Source: Streptomyces ipomoeae 91-03
GTDB lineage: Bacteria; Actinomycetota; Actinomycetes; Streptomycetales; Streptomycetaceae
Length of the DNA: 44,333 nt
Assembly: GCF_000317595.1 (NCBI RefSeq)
Contig: NZ_AEJC01000290.1
Span: 1 to 44,333 of the forward strand
Direction of reading: 5' to 3'
Part shown: piece by piece, positions 8,350 through 14,859 of the stretch
How the letters are laid out: the number at the start of each line of letters is the position of its first letter
How positions within the stretch are numbered: position 1 is the first letter of the stretch
Program-made: the position numbers and the translations under genes
Notes under the pieces: model-generated
What the model saw: only the letters and a program-made list of their open reading frames with translations
Told to the model about the DNA's origin: nothing
Database searches by the model: none

Positions 8350-9057
8350 CTACGGCGCGAACGAATCCAGCACCCTCCCCAACATCCACTCGAACGCTGC
8401 CTCCAGATCAATCGGCCCCGAATCCTCCGCAAAGGCCGCCGCCAGCCTCGGATACGCACCGGACGCCACCTGCCCGGCCAAGTAGGCGAAGCGCGCCGCG
8501 TTCTCTTCCTCCTCCGACCACGGCAACGACCGCACCCTCTCGGCCGTGGCCAGCTCGTTCGCGACGTAAGTCGTCACGCACCCGTTCAGCATCCCGAGCA
8601 GCCGTATCTTCGCCCCGAACGGCGCGTCGAGCGGATCCATGCAGGCCAAGCAGTGCTCCAGATACCGCAGCGCGTTGGGGCTGAACCCGTACACCGGTGA
8701 CATCAGCCGGGGCATCCAGGGGTGCCGCCGCAGGAGGTCACGGGTCTGGTGGGCCACCTTCCGCATGTCGGCCCGCCAGTCCCCACTCGGCTCCCACAGC
8801 TCGTGCTCCCCGCTGATCTCGTCGACCATCAGCTCGTACAGGTCTTCCTTGCGCGGCACGTAGTTGTAGAGCGACATGGTCCCGCAGCCGAGCGCGGCGG
8901 CGACGTGGCGCATCGACACCGCGTCCAGACCGCCCTCGTCGGCGAGCCGCACCGCGGCCACCGCGATGTCCGCGCGCCTGAACGCGGGCCTCGGGCCGCG
9001 CCCGGTGCGCTCGGGGCGCGCCCAGATCACTTGGGGTACGGCCGGTCGGCCAGCCAT
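8350..9057 (-). CDS. TetR-family regulator of the DrrAB-like exporter
   Basis: This 235-residue TetR protein has its helix-turn-helix at about residues 28-75 (AVRLADEGGLDAVSMRHVAA, then CGTMSLYNYVPRKEDL) and a TetR_C-type C-terminal domain common in regulators of drug exporters. The ATG at 9057 has GAGGTGAT upstream at good spacing. The gene is divergent from the ABC exporter with only 63 bp between starts, and two palindromes of the same type occupy the exporter side. It is most likely an exporter repressor released by a drug-like ligand. Confidence 0.88.
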   Translation of the reverse strand: MAGRPAVPQVIWARPERTGRGPRPAFRRADIAVAAVRLADEGGLDAVSMRHVAAALGCGTMSLYNYVPRKEDLYELMVDEISGEHELWEPSGDWRADMRKVAHQTRDLLRRHPWMPRLMSPVYGFSPNALRYLEHCLACMDPLDAPFGAKIRLLGMLNGCVTTYVANELATAERVRSLPWSEEEENAARFAYLAGQVASGAYPRLAAAFAEDSGPIDLEAAFEWMLGRVLDSFAP

Positions 9058-9084
9058 CGATCATCACCTCGGCCACCATCCTAG

Positions 9085-9103
9085 TTACGTACAGCGTACG
9101 TAA
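9085..9103. promoter_or_regulatory. TetR operator 1 (perfect palindrome)
   Basis: TTACGTAC and GTACGTAA are perfect inverted repeats around AGC. The site lies between the divergent regulator and exporter starts and covers the position where a -35 box for the exporter would fall. Confidence 0.7.
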
Positions 9104-9114
9104 TGCGCTATGGT
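9086..9114 (+). promoter_or_regulatory. Possible leaderless promoter of the exporter
   Basis: TATGGT at 9109-9114 fits a -10 box, with TACGTA 17 bp upstream as a poor -35 inside operator 1. Transcription would start at or next to the ATG at 9121, giving a leaderless message. This fits the absence of a ribosome-binding site before that ATG. It is an inference. Confidence 0.35.
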
Positions 9115-9120
9115 CGAGCC

Positions 9121-10065
9121 ATGACTACTACGTACGCTGTACTTAGTGAGGGTCTGGAGAAGCGTTTCGGGGAGGTCCACGCGGTCCGCGGTCTGGACCT
9201 GGCCGTGGCGGAGGGCTCGGTGGTCGGGATGCTCGGCCCGAACGGAGCGGGCAAGACGACGGCCGTAAGGCTGCTGGCGACGCTGCTGCGGCCGGACGCC
9301 GGCTCGGCGCGGATCGCGGGGCACGACCTCGTACGGGAGCCGGGCGCCGTACGGCGGGTGATCGGGGTCACGGGGCAGTACGCGTCGGTGGACGGGGATC
9401 TCACGGGGCGCCAGAACCTGCGGCTGTTCGCCCGGCTGCACCGGGTCCGGGACACGGCCGCCCGCGCCGGCGAACTCCTCGACCGCTTCGGGCTCACCGA
9501 GGCGGCCGACCGCGCGGTCTCCACGTACTCGGGCGGGATGCGCCGCCGTCTCGACCTCGCGGCGAGTCTGATCCGGCACCCGGCGGTGCTGTTCCTCGAC
9601 GAGCCGACGACCGGGCTCGACCCGGTCAGCCGTAACCAGATCTGGGACGCCGTACGGGCGCTCAGGAAGGAGGGGACGACGGTGCTGCTGACCACTCAGT
9701 ATCTGGAGGAGGCCGACCAACTGGCCGACCACATCGTGCTGTTGGACCACGGCCAGGTCGCGCACAGCGGTTCGCCGCCGCAACTCAAGGCACTCATCGG
9801 CACCTACGCGGAGGTCGTCGTCGCGCACGCGGACGCGATGACGAAGGCGGCGGGCGTGCTCGATCAACTCACCGGTGCGGAGCCCTCGTTCGACCATGAG
9901 CGGCACGCCGTGGGCGCCGTCTCCGTGGACCCGACGCTCACTCTCCCCCGGCTGGTCCGTGAACTCGACACGGCCGGCGTGCCGCTGATCGACGCGAGTC
10001 TGCGCCCGCCGACACTCGACGATGTCTTCCTCCGGCTGACGAGCGGCAAGGAGTCGGTGAAGTGA
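9121..10065 (+). CDS. DrrA-like ABC transporter ATP-binding protein
   Basis: This 314-residue ATPase of the DrrA / daunorubicin-resistance subfamily powers export by the membrane protein encoded next. Walker A is GPNGAGKT (residues 39-46), the signature is YSGGMRRRLD, Walker B is VLFLDEP followed by TTGLDP, and the C-terminal extension past residue 215 (LTLPRLVRELDTAG, LDDVFLRLT) is typical of DrrA. I chose ATG 9121 rather than 9103, because the latter lies in operator 1. The first codons overlap operator 2. The stop overlaps the permease start by 4 nt. Confidence 0.93.
   Translation: MTTTYAVLSEGLEKRFGEVHAVRGLDLAVAEGSVVGMLGPNGAGKTTAVRLLATLLRPDAGSARIAGHDLVREPGAVRRVIGVTGQYASVDGDLTGRQNLRLFARLHRVRDTAARAGELLDRFGLTEAADRAVSTYSGGMRRRLDLAASLIRHPAVLFLDEPTTGLDPVSRNQIWDAVRALRKEGTTVLLTTQYLEEADQLADHIVLLDHGQVAHSGSPPQLKALIGTYAEVVVAHADAMTKAAGVLDQLTGAEPSFDHERHAVGAVSVDPTLTLPRLVRELDTAGVPLIDASLRPPTLDDVFLRLTSGKESVK
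9129..9145. promoter_or_regulatory. TetR operator 2 inside the exporter start region
   Basis: TACGTAC and GTACTTA are inverted around GCT with one mismatch. It has the same core and 3-bp spacer as operator 1, with centres about 43 bp apart (four helical turns). It occupies codons 3-9 of the ATPase gene, so a second dimer would sit just downstream of the transcription start. Confidence 0.6.
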
Positions 10066-10844
10066 GCGCCTTGGTGTACGACGGCACGGCGATGCTCGGC
10101 CGGCAGCTGCGGCGGGCCCGGAACAATCCGGGGCTGCTGATCCTGACGCAGACCATGCCGATCTCGATGCTGCTGTTCTTCGGGTATGTGTTCGGCAGCG
10201 CGCTGGCGGTGCCGGGCGAGGAGTACCGGTCGCTCCTGGTGCCCGGTCTGCTGGTGGTGACGGCGGCGGGCGGGGTGATGACCGGGATGTTCCAGGCCGC
10301 GCAGGACACGCACCGGGGTGTGATGGACCGCTTCCGCTCGCTGCCGATGAGCCGGGCGGCGGTTCCGCTCGGGCAGGCCGTGGCGGACGTGGTGGTCACG
10401 GCGGCCGGGACGGTGCCGTTCCTACTGGTCGGGCTCGCCGTGGGCTGGCGGATGGAGGGCGGCGCGGTCGGGGCGGTGGGCGCGTTCGCGCTGCTGTTGC
10501 TGTTCCGGTTCGCGGCCGTGTGCGTCGGCGTCTTCCTGGGGCTGCTCACCCGGAACGAGGAGGTGGCCGGGCAGTTGGGCGGCGCGACCTTCCTGCTGCC
10601 GCTGCTGTCCAACGCCTACATCCCGACGGACAACCTGCCCGGCTGGCTGCGTACGGCCGCCGAGTGGAATCCGATCAGCGCGGTGACGACGGCGTTGCGG
10701 GACCTGTTCGGCAACGCTCCCGTGCCGGAGGGCGCGGCCTGGCCGGTGGCTCATCCGGTCGCCGGGTCGCTGGCCTGGTGTGCCGTACTGATCGCGGTGT
10801 TCCTGCCGCTCGCGGTACACCGGTACGCGCGCGGCACGGACTGA
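10062..10844 (+). CDS. DrrB-like ABC-2 transporter permease
   Basis: This 260-residue membrane protein has six predicted spans and the ABC-2 motif region around residue 88 (GVMDRFRSLPMSRAAV), the hallmark of DrrB-type permeases. It forms the channel partner of the preceding ATPase. Its GTG start overlaps the upstream stop as GTGA, so translation is coupled. Substrates of this class are usually hydrophobic antibiotics or lipids; nothing here identifies one, and no biosynthetic cluster is adjacent. Confidence 0.92.
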   Translation: MSALVYDGTAMLGRQLRRARNNPGLLILTQTMPISMLLFFGYVFGSALAVPGEEYRSLLVPGLLVVTAAGGVMTGMFQAAQDTHRGVMDRFRSLPMSRAAVPLGQAVADVVVTAAGTVPFLLVGLAVGWRMEGGAVGAVGAFALLLLFRFAAVCVGVFLGLLTRNEEVAGQLGGATFLLPLLSNAYIPTDNLPGWLRTAAEWNPISAVTTALRDLFGNAPVPEGAAWPVAHPVAGSLAWCAVLIAVFLPLAVHRYARGTD

Positions 10845-10909
10845 GCGCCTGACGCCTGGGCGCCGGCTGAGCGGAGGAGGTGGAGGGGAGGAGGCGGGGG
10901 GATGGATGT

Positions 10910-11015
10910 GCCCGCGCTCGGGGAGCTCACCGAGTCGTTGCCGCGTACCGCTGGGGATGACGGACGAGGCGATCGCAGCGTGATGCCGGGACGGTGCGAT
11001 CGCCCGAGCGCGGGC
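10910..11015. repeat. Nested inverted-repeat element
   Basis: An outer pair of perfect 13-bp arms (10910-10922, GCCCGCGCTCGGG, against 11003-11015) encloses an inner pair of perfect 10-bp arms, GGCGATCGCA (10968-10977) and TGCGATCGCC (10995-11004). The arms overlap on the right by two bases, so the folds compete. It lies between the convergent exporter permease and the small gene at 11039-11305. No coding sequence is convincing in it. It may be a bidirectional terminator, a small structured RNA, or the remnant of a mobile element. Confidence 0.55.
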
Positions 11016-11038
11016 TTCCTGCCGGAAAAACCTTGGTA

Positions 11039-11305
11039 CTAGCGGCTGCCGAAGAGCGAGCGACGCAGACGCTTCAGGGGTGCGAACAGCGAGACGCGGC
11101 CGACGCGCGTGTCCTTGCTGTCGCGACGCTCGCGTGGGGAGCGCGCCGTTATCTCGCGCATCAGTGACGTCGCCTCGGCCGTCTCGCACTGCGGCACGGC
11201 GGGGCCGCTCAGCACCGAGAGATGGCGGTCGAGGCGCGTACTGCTCGCGCTGCTCCCGCAGGTGATCGCAGGGACTCGCGCCCTGCGCACTGTTATCTGT
11301 TCCAT
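11039..11305 (-). CDS. Small basic hypothetical protein
   Basis: This 88-residue protein has no recognised domain. The ATG at 11305 follows GGGGAG at ideal spacing, the best support that it is real; an upstream in-frame ATG at 11371 lacks such a site. The C-terminal third is strongly basic (RSPRERRDSKD, then LKRLRRSLFGSR), and the centre is Ser/Thr-rich with two cysteines. It lies 115 nt downstream of the anti-sigma gene on the same strand, so it could be a third gene of that operon. Role unknown. Confidence 0.5.
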   Translation of the reverse strand: MEQITVRRARVPAITCGSSASSTRLDRHLSVLSGPAVPQCETAEATSLMREITARSPRERRDSKDTRVGRVSLFAPLKRLRRSLFGSR

Positions 11306-11420
11306 GTCACTCCCCACCCGTACGAGTCCACCCGGCCCGGGCAGCGTAACCATATCGCCCCGCTGGAGCACTCGTGTATCCCGCTTCTGATATTCCCCTT
11401 CCCTGTCACAGGGTTGTTGA

Positions 11421-12233
11421 TTACTCTCCGAATCCGACCGATTTCAGGGCGAGTTGGACAACTGGCTGGCTGGTGGGCTGTGGTGATCCCCCGTCGGGCT
11501 CGACGGTCACAGCGAGTGACGTCACGTCAGTGTTCAATCCGCTGGTGACCAAGGGCGTGTCGCCGTCGAACAGACCCAGGGAACGTGGCTGCACGTCGGG
11601 GCGCATGAGCCAGAGCTGATGCACTCGGCCGTTCGGGAGGTCGTCGAATCCGCTGAGGGTGACGATCGCGCTCCCCTCCTCCGCGGAAGCGATCACTCCG
11701 ATTCCATTGCCCCGAGCGTCCCGTTCGCTGGTCGCCTCGGCGTCCGGCGCGCTGAGAACGTGGGCGATCTCACGCGACTGCGCGCGCTCCGCGTTCAGCT
11801 GATCCTGCGTCTGGTTCGCCTTCACGGCGAAGAGGGAGGCCACGACGAGCGCGGCGGCGGCCGTGGCGGTGGCCAGCGGTCCGAACAAGGAGCGCATCCT
11901 GGGCGCACGGGTACGTGCCCTCGGCGGCGGTTCGGTCCCCCACACATGCGCCGGCAGATGATGGGGCGGCGCATGCCGTGCGTTCCGGGAGGAGCTTTCC
12001 TGCGGTGTGTTGCGTACGGCGGCGAAGACCCGGTCGCGCATGGCGGCGGGTGCCGGGGTCGCCGTCGACCAGGCGAGGCGCACCGCGTCCTCGGACAGGG
12101 CGCGCACCTCGGCCTGGCAGCGGTCGCAACGGTCCAGGTGTTTCTCGAAACGGCGCCGCTCGTCGGGCTCCAGGGCATCGAGCGCGTACGGGGCGGCGAG
12201 CGAGTGCAGGTCCTCGCGGCGGAACAGACTCAC
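11421..12233 (-). CDS. rskA: Anti-sigma-K factor, RskA type
   Basis: This 270-residue membrane protein holds the adjacent ECF sigma factor inactive. The N-terminal cytosolic part has the zinc-binding anti-sigma motif H32-x3-C36-x2-C39. A single transmembrane span lies at about residues 115-135, followed by an external RskA domain (about 150-265; GFDDLPNGRVHQLWLM). In mycobacteria the homologous pair is controlled by redox state and intramembrane proteolysis; here that is inference. I chose GTG 12233 because it overlaps the sigma stop as GTGA; upstream ATGs in this frame would lie inside the sigma gene. The 1:1 coupling fits a sigma/anti-sigma pair. Confidence 0.9.
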   Translation of the reverse strand: MSLFRREDLHSLAAPYALDALEPDERRRFEKHLDRCDRCQAEVRALSEDAVRLAWSTATPAPAAMRDRVFAAVRNTPQESSSRNARHAPPHHLPAHVWGTEPPPRARTRAPRMRSLFGPLATATAAAALVVASLFAVKANQTQDQLNAERAQSREIAHVLSAPDAEATSERDARGNGIGVIASAEEGSAIVTLSGFDDLPNGRVHQLWLMRPDVQPRSLGLFDGDTPLVTSGLNTDVTSLAVTVEPDGGSPQPTSQPVVQLALKSVGFGE

Positions 12234-12772
12234 GCGACTCCTCCCAGGCATTCGCGCAGCCGTGTGAGTCCGTCGCGCATGCGGGTCTTGACCGTGCCGA
12301 GCGGCAGGGAGAGCCGTTCGGCCACTTCTCTGTAGGTGTAGCCGTCGTAGTAGGCGAGGGTGACGGACTCGCGCTGAAGGGTGGTGAGCCGGTCCAGGCA
12401 GTGGCGCACCCACTGGCGTTCGAGTCCGGCCTCGACCTCCTCGGCGACCTGGTCGAAGGCGGGGTGGTGGGCCTTGTAGCCCTCGCGCTGCTCGCGTTCG
12501 GTGGCCGCGCGGGCGCTGCGCACCCGGTCCACGGCGCGGCGGTGCGCCACGGTGAGGACCCAGGACAGGGCGCTGCCTCGGCCCGGGTCGAACCGGCCCG
12601 CGGAACGCCAGAGTTCGAGTAACACCTCCTGGGCCACCTCCTCCGACTGCGCGGGGTCCCGTACGACCCGGCGCACCAGCCCGAACACCGGGCCGGACAC
12701 CAGTGCGTACAGCTCCTCGAAGGCCCGCTGGTCACCTCCGGCCACACGGACCAGAAGCTTGTCCGCGTCCAC
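12230..12772 (-). CDS. sigK: ECF sigma factor SigK
   Basis: This 180-residue ECF sigma factor has region 2 (about residues 25-90; DPAQSEEVAQEVLLELWR) and region 4 (about 125-178; LTTLQRESVTLAYYDGYTYR and LGTVKTRMRDGL). The pairing with an RskA-type anti-sigma factor and the sequence of region 4 place it with SigK. I chose GTG 12772 because GAGGGGG lies just upstream; the ATG at 12838 falls in its promoter. A SigK-type promoter precedes it (12822-12848), suggesting autoregulation. The divergent DUF4331 operon carries the same elements and is the probable target. Confidence 0.9.
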   Translation of the reverse strand: MDADKLLVRVAGGDQRAFEELYALVSGPVFGLVRRVVRDPAQSEEVAQEVLLELWRSAGRFDPGRGSALSWVLTVAHRRAVDRVRSARAATEREQREGYKAHHPAFDQVAEEVEAGLERQWVRHCLDRLTTLQRESVTLAYYDGYTYREVAERLSLPLGTVKTRMRDGLTRLRECLGGVA

Positions 12773-12821
12773 TCGATCCCCCTCGCCTCCCGCTGAGCAC
12801 GGCCATCCCCGCGCGTAAGGC

Positions 12822-12848
12822 ATTCGCAACGAACCCACCTCCGGATGG
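12822..12848 (-). promoter_or_regulatory. SigK-type promoter of sigK-rskA
   Basis: On the minus strand, CCATCC (12848-12843) and GCGAAT (12827-12822) are separated by 15 nt. As I recall, the mycobacterial SigK consensus is CCATCC, a spacer of about 16 nt, and CCGAAT, so this matches at 11 of 12 positions. Transcription would start near 12815, about 43 nt before the sigK GTG. Confidence 0.7.
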
Positions 12849-12920
12849 GGTTACGGATCAGCCTGCCCAAAACGCGGGTCATCCGTCGATGGATCCGAAC
12901 CGATCGGTCCCGTTCGGGTC

Positions 12921-13061
12921 CGATCGGACTGGACCGGACTGGGCCGGGCTGGGCCGGGCTGGGCCGGGCTGGGCCGGGCTGGGCCGGAATGGATTGGACC
13001 GGATCAGACCGGACCCGCTCCCGAACGGCCGGATCAGATCTCGAACGACCGGATCAGATCT
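12921..13061. repeat. Phased 10-bp and 20-bp tandem repeats
   Basis: Nine consecutive decamers run from 12921 to 13010. Four are the perfect unit GGGCCGGGCT (12941-12980) and the flanking units are diverged (GGACCGGACT, GGATTGGACC and so on). A separate 20-bp unit, CGAACG-R-CCGGATCAGATCT, is duplicated at 13022-13041 and 13042-13061. The block fills most of the 423-bp sigK-DUF4331 gap (12773-13195), between the two SigK-type promoters. No gene is supported here. Confidence 0.8.
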
Positions 13062-13130
13062 CGATCAACGAATCGCTGTCTCCGCTGAAACAACCTTTCA
13101 AACGCTCCGTAAGAACGTTTGGGATTCGAC

Positions 13131-13157
13131 CAATCCACCCTGCCGATCGCTCCGAAT
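13131..13157 (+). promoter_or_regulatory. SigK-type promoter of the DUF4331 operon
   Basis: CAATCC (13131-13136) and CCGAAT (13152-13157) are separated by 15 nt, exactly the spacing seen upstream of sigK. The -10 element matches the recalled SigK consensus perfectly, and the -35 differs at one base. The predicted start, near 13164, leaves a leader of about 32 nt. Confidence 0.7.
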
Positions 13158-13195
13158 GGCGTTCGTCAGGCAAGTTGGGACAGAGGACGGACGGC

Positions 13196-14722
13196 ATGAC
13201 ACCTACTTCCAGGAGCGGCGCGGGGCGCAGGAGCATCGCGACCCTCATCTGTGGTTCGCTGGCCGCCGGAGGGCTCGCAGCCGCCGGCGTGACCGCGCTG
13301 GAACCGGGGGCGGCCTCCGCCTCCAGCCATCGCGAGGCCCCGCTGATCTCGGGGCAGCCCCAGTACGACAACACGGACGTGTACGCGTTCGTCAGCCCGG
13401 ACAAGCCGGACACCACGACGATCGTGGCGAACTGGATCCCCATGGAGGAACCGGCGGGCGGTCCGAACTTCTTCACCTTCGCCGAGGACGCCCAGTACGA
13501 CATCCGGGTCGACCAGGACGGCGACGCGCAGGAAGACCTGATCTTCCGCTACACGTTCAAGACGAAGACGAAGAACAAGGACACCTTCCTGTACAACACG
13601 GGCGTCGTGGAGAGCCTCGACGACCCGGACCTCAACATCACGCAGACGTACGACATCGAGCTCATCAAGCTGAAGAACCGCAGCGCGGTGTCCCGGACGA
13701 AGCTCGCGGACGACGTGTGGGTGGCCCCCTCGAACGTCGGCAAGGCGTCCATGCCGGACTTCAAGAAGCTGCGCGACGAGGCCGTCTACAAGACCGCGAG
13801 CGGGGTGACGACGTACGCCGGACAGGCCGACGACCCGTTCTTCCTGGACCTGCGCGTCTTCGACCTGCTGTACGGCGGTGACCTCTCCGAGGTCGGCCGC
13901 GACACGCTCAAGGGCTACAACGTCAACTCGATCGCCCTGCAGGTGCCGAGCGAGGCGCTCGTGGAGTCCAAGGACCAGCCGATCGTCGGCATCTGGTCGA
14001 CGACTCAGCGCAAGGGCGCGGGCGGCAGGTTCCACCAGGTCTCGCGCCTCGGCATGCCGCTGGTGAACGAGGTCGTCAACCCGATCAAGGACAAGGACAC
14101 GTTCAACGCGTCCTCGCCGGTGGACGACGCGCAGTTCCTGAACAACGTCACCGAGCCCGAGCTGCCCAAGCTCATCGAGGCGATCTACAAGATCCCGGCC
14201 CCGGACGAGCCGCGCAACGACCTCGTCGACGTCTTCCTCAAGGGTGTCGAGGGCCTCAACCAGCCGCCGCACGTGACCCCGTCGGAGCAACTGCGCCTCA
14301 ACACCTCCATCGAGCCGACCAAGAAGCCGAAGCGGCTCGGTGTGCTCGACGGCGACAACCAGGGCTTCCCGAACGGGCGCCGGCTCACCGACGACGTGAT
14401 CGACATCGCGCTGCAGGTCGTCGAGGGTGAGCTGGTCGGCGCCAAGAACGACCTGGGCGACGCGGTCGACAAGAACGACAAGAAGTTCGGCAAGTCCTTC
14501 CCGTACGTGGGTCTGCCGACGGCCGGTTCGCGCGGCAAGACCGTCAAGGGCAACACCACGAACAACGTGCGCAGCGCCATCGGCACCGGTGTCACCGAGT
14601 CCGGCATGGACAACACCACGCTGATCGCGGCCTCGGCCGGCGCCGGCGCGGCCGGTGTCCTGCTCCTCGGCACGGGCCTGCTGTGGTGGCGCCGCCGGAT
14701 CAACGACCGCGCGTACTACTAG
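13196..14722 (+). CDS. Exported membrane-anchored DUF4331 protein
   Basis: This 508-residue protein has an N-terminal signal peptide (basic start, hydrophobic core about residues 14-34, then Ala-Ser-Ala-Ser before SSHREAPLI). The DUF4331 body is recognisable by SHREAP, DNTDVYAFVSPD, FRYTFKT and NTGVVESLDDPD. The C-terminus has one hydrophobic span followed by WWRRRINDRAYY, so the domain should face outside while anchored in the membrane. I chose ATG 13196, which follows AGAGGAC and starts the signal peptide; an earlier in-frame start at 12845 would run through the repeats and promoter. DUF4331 has no established reaction that I know of. It is the first gene of a probable SigK-controlled operon. 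Confidence 0.88.
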   Translation: MTPTSRSGAGRRSIATLICGSLAAGGLAAAGVTALEPGAASASSHREAPLISGQPQYDNTDVYAFVSPDKPDTTTIVANWIPMEEPAGGPNFFTFAEDAQYDIRVDQDGDAQEDLIFRYTFKTKTKNKDTFLYNTGVVESLDDPDLNITQTYDIELIKLKNRSAVSRTKLADDVWVAPSNVGKASMPDFKKLRDEAVYKTASGVTTYAGQADDPFFLDLRVFDLLYGGDLSEVGRDTLKGYNVNSIALQVPSEALVESKDQPIVGIWSTTQRKGAGGRFHQVSRLGMPLVNEVVNPIKDKDTFNASSPVDDAQFLNNVTEPELPKLIEAIYKIPAPDEPRNDLVDVFLKGVEGLNQPPHVTPSEQLRLNTSIEPTKKPKRLGVLDGDNQGFPNGRRLTDDVIDIALQVVEGELVGAKNDLGDAVDKNDKKFGKSFPYVGLPTAGSRGKTVKGNTTNNVRSAIGTGVTESGMDNTTLIAASAGAGAAGVLLLGTGLLWWRRRINDRAYY

Positions 14723-14731
14723 GCCCACCCC

Positions 14732-14759
14732 GACCGGGCCCGCCCCCTGGGGCCCGGTC
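14732..14759 (+). terminator. Strong hairpin between DUF4331 and TPR genes
   Basis: GACCGGGCCC and GGGCCCGGTC form a perfect 10-bp stem around an 8-nt loop, ten bases after the DUF4331 stop. No T-run follows, as is usual in Streptomyces. It may partly terminate transcription so that the first gene is made in excess, or protect its mRNA 3' end. Confidence 0.6.
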
Positions 14760-14859
14760 CACCGACCGGCGCGGCCCGCTCGTACCCATCCCCCACGGCG
14801 CGGGCCGCGCCTCACCGAACAGCGACCCCGGTGCCGGGCAAGGAACTTGAGGAGAGGGC

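Noticed and set aside
8350..10844. Part of an antibiotic biosynthetic cluster because of the DrrAB-like exporter
   Set aside because: No biosynthetic enzymes are adjacent; the regulator-exporter set stands alone.
10845..11040. Transposase remnant inside the nested inverted repeat
   Set aside because: A plus-strand frame gives a short MTDEA-like word reminiscent of some transposase starts, but it stops within a few codons and nothing else matches.
12921..13061. CRISPR-like array
   Set aside because: The units are 10 and 20 bp and directly adjacent with no unique spacers, and no cas genes are present.
12703..13881. Plus-strand ORF across the sigK promoter, repeats and start of the DUF4331 gene
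   Set aside because: It runs out of frame through the signal peptide and body of the DUF4331 gene and through the SigK-type promoter.
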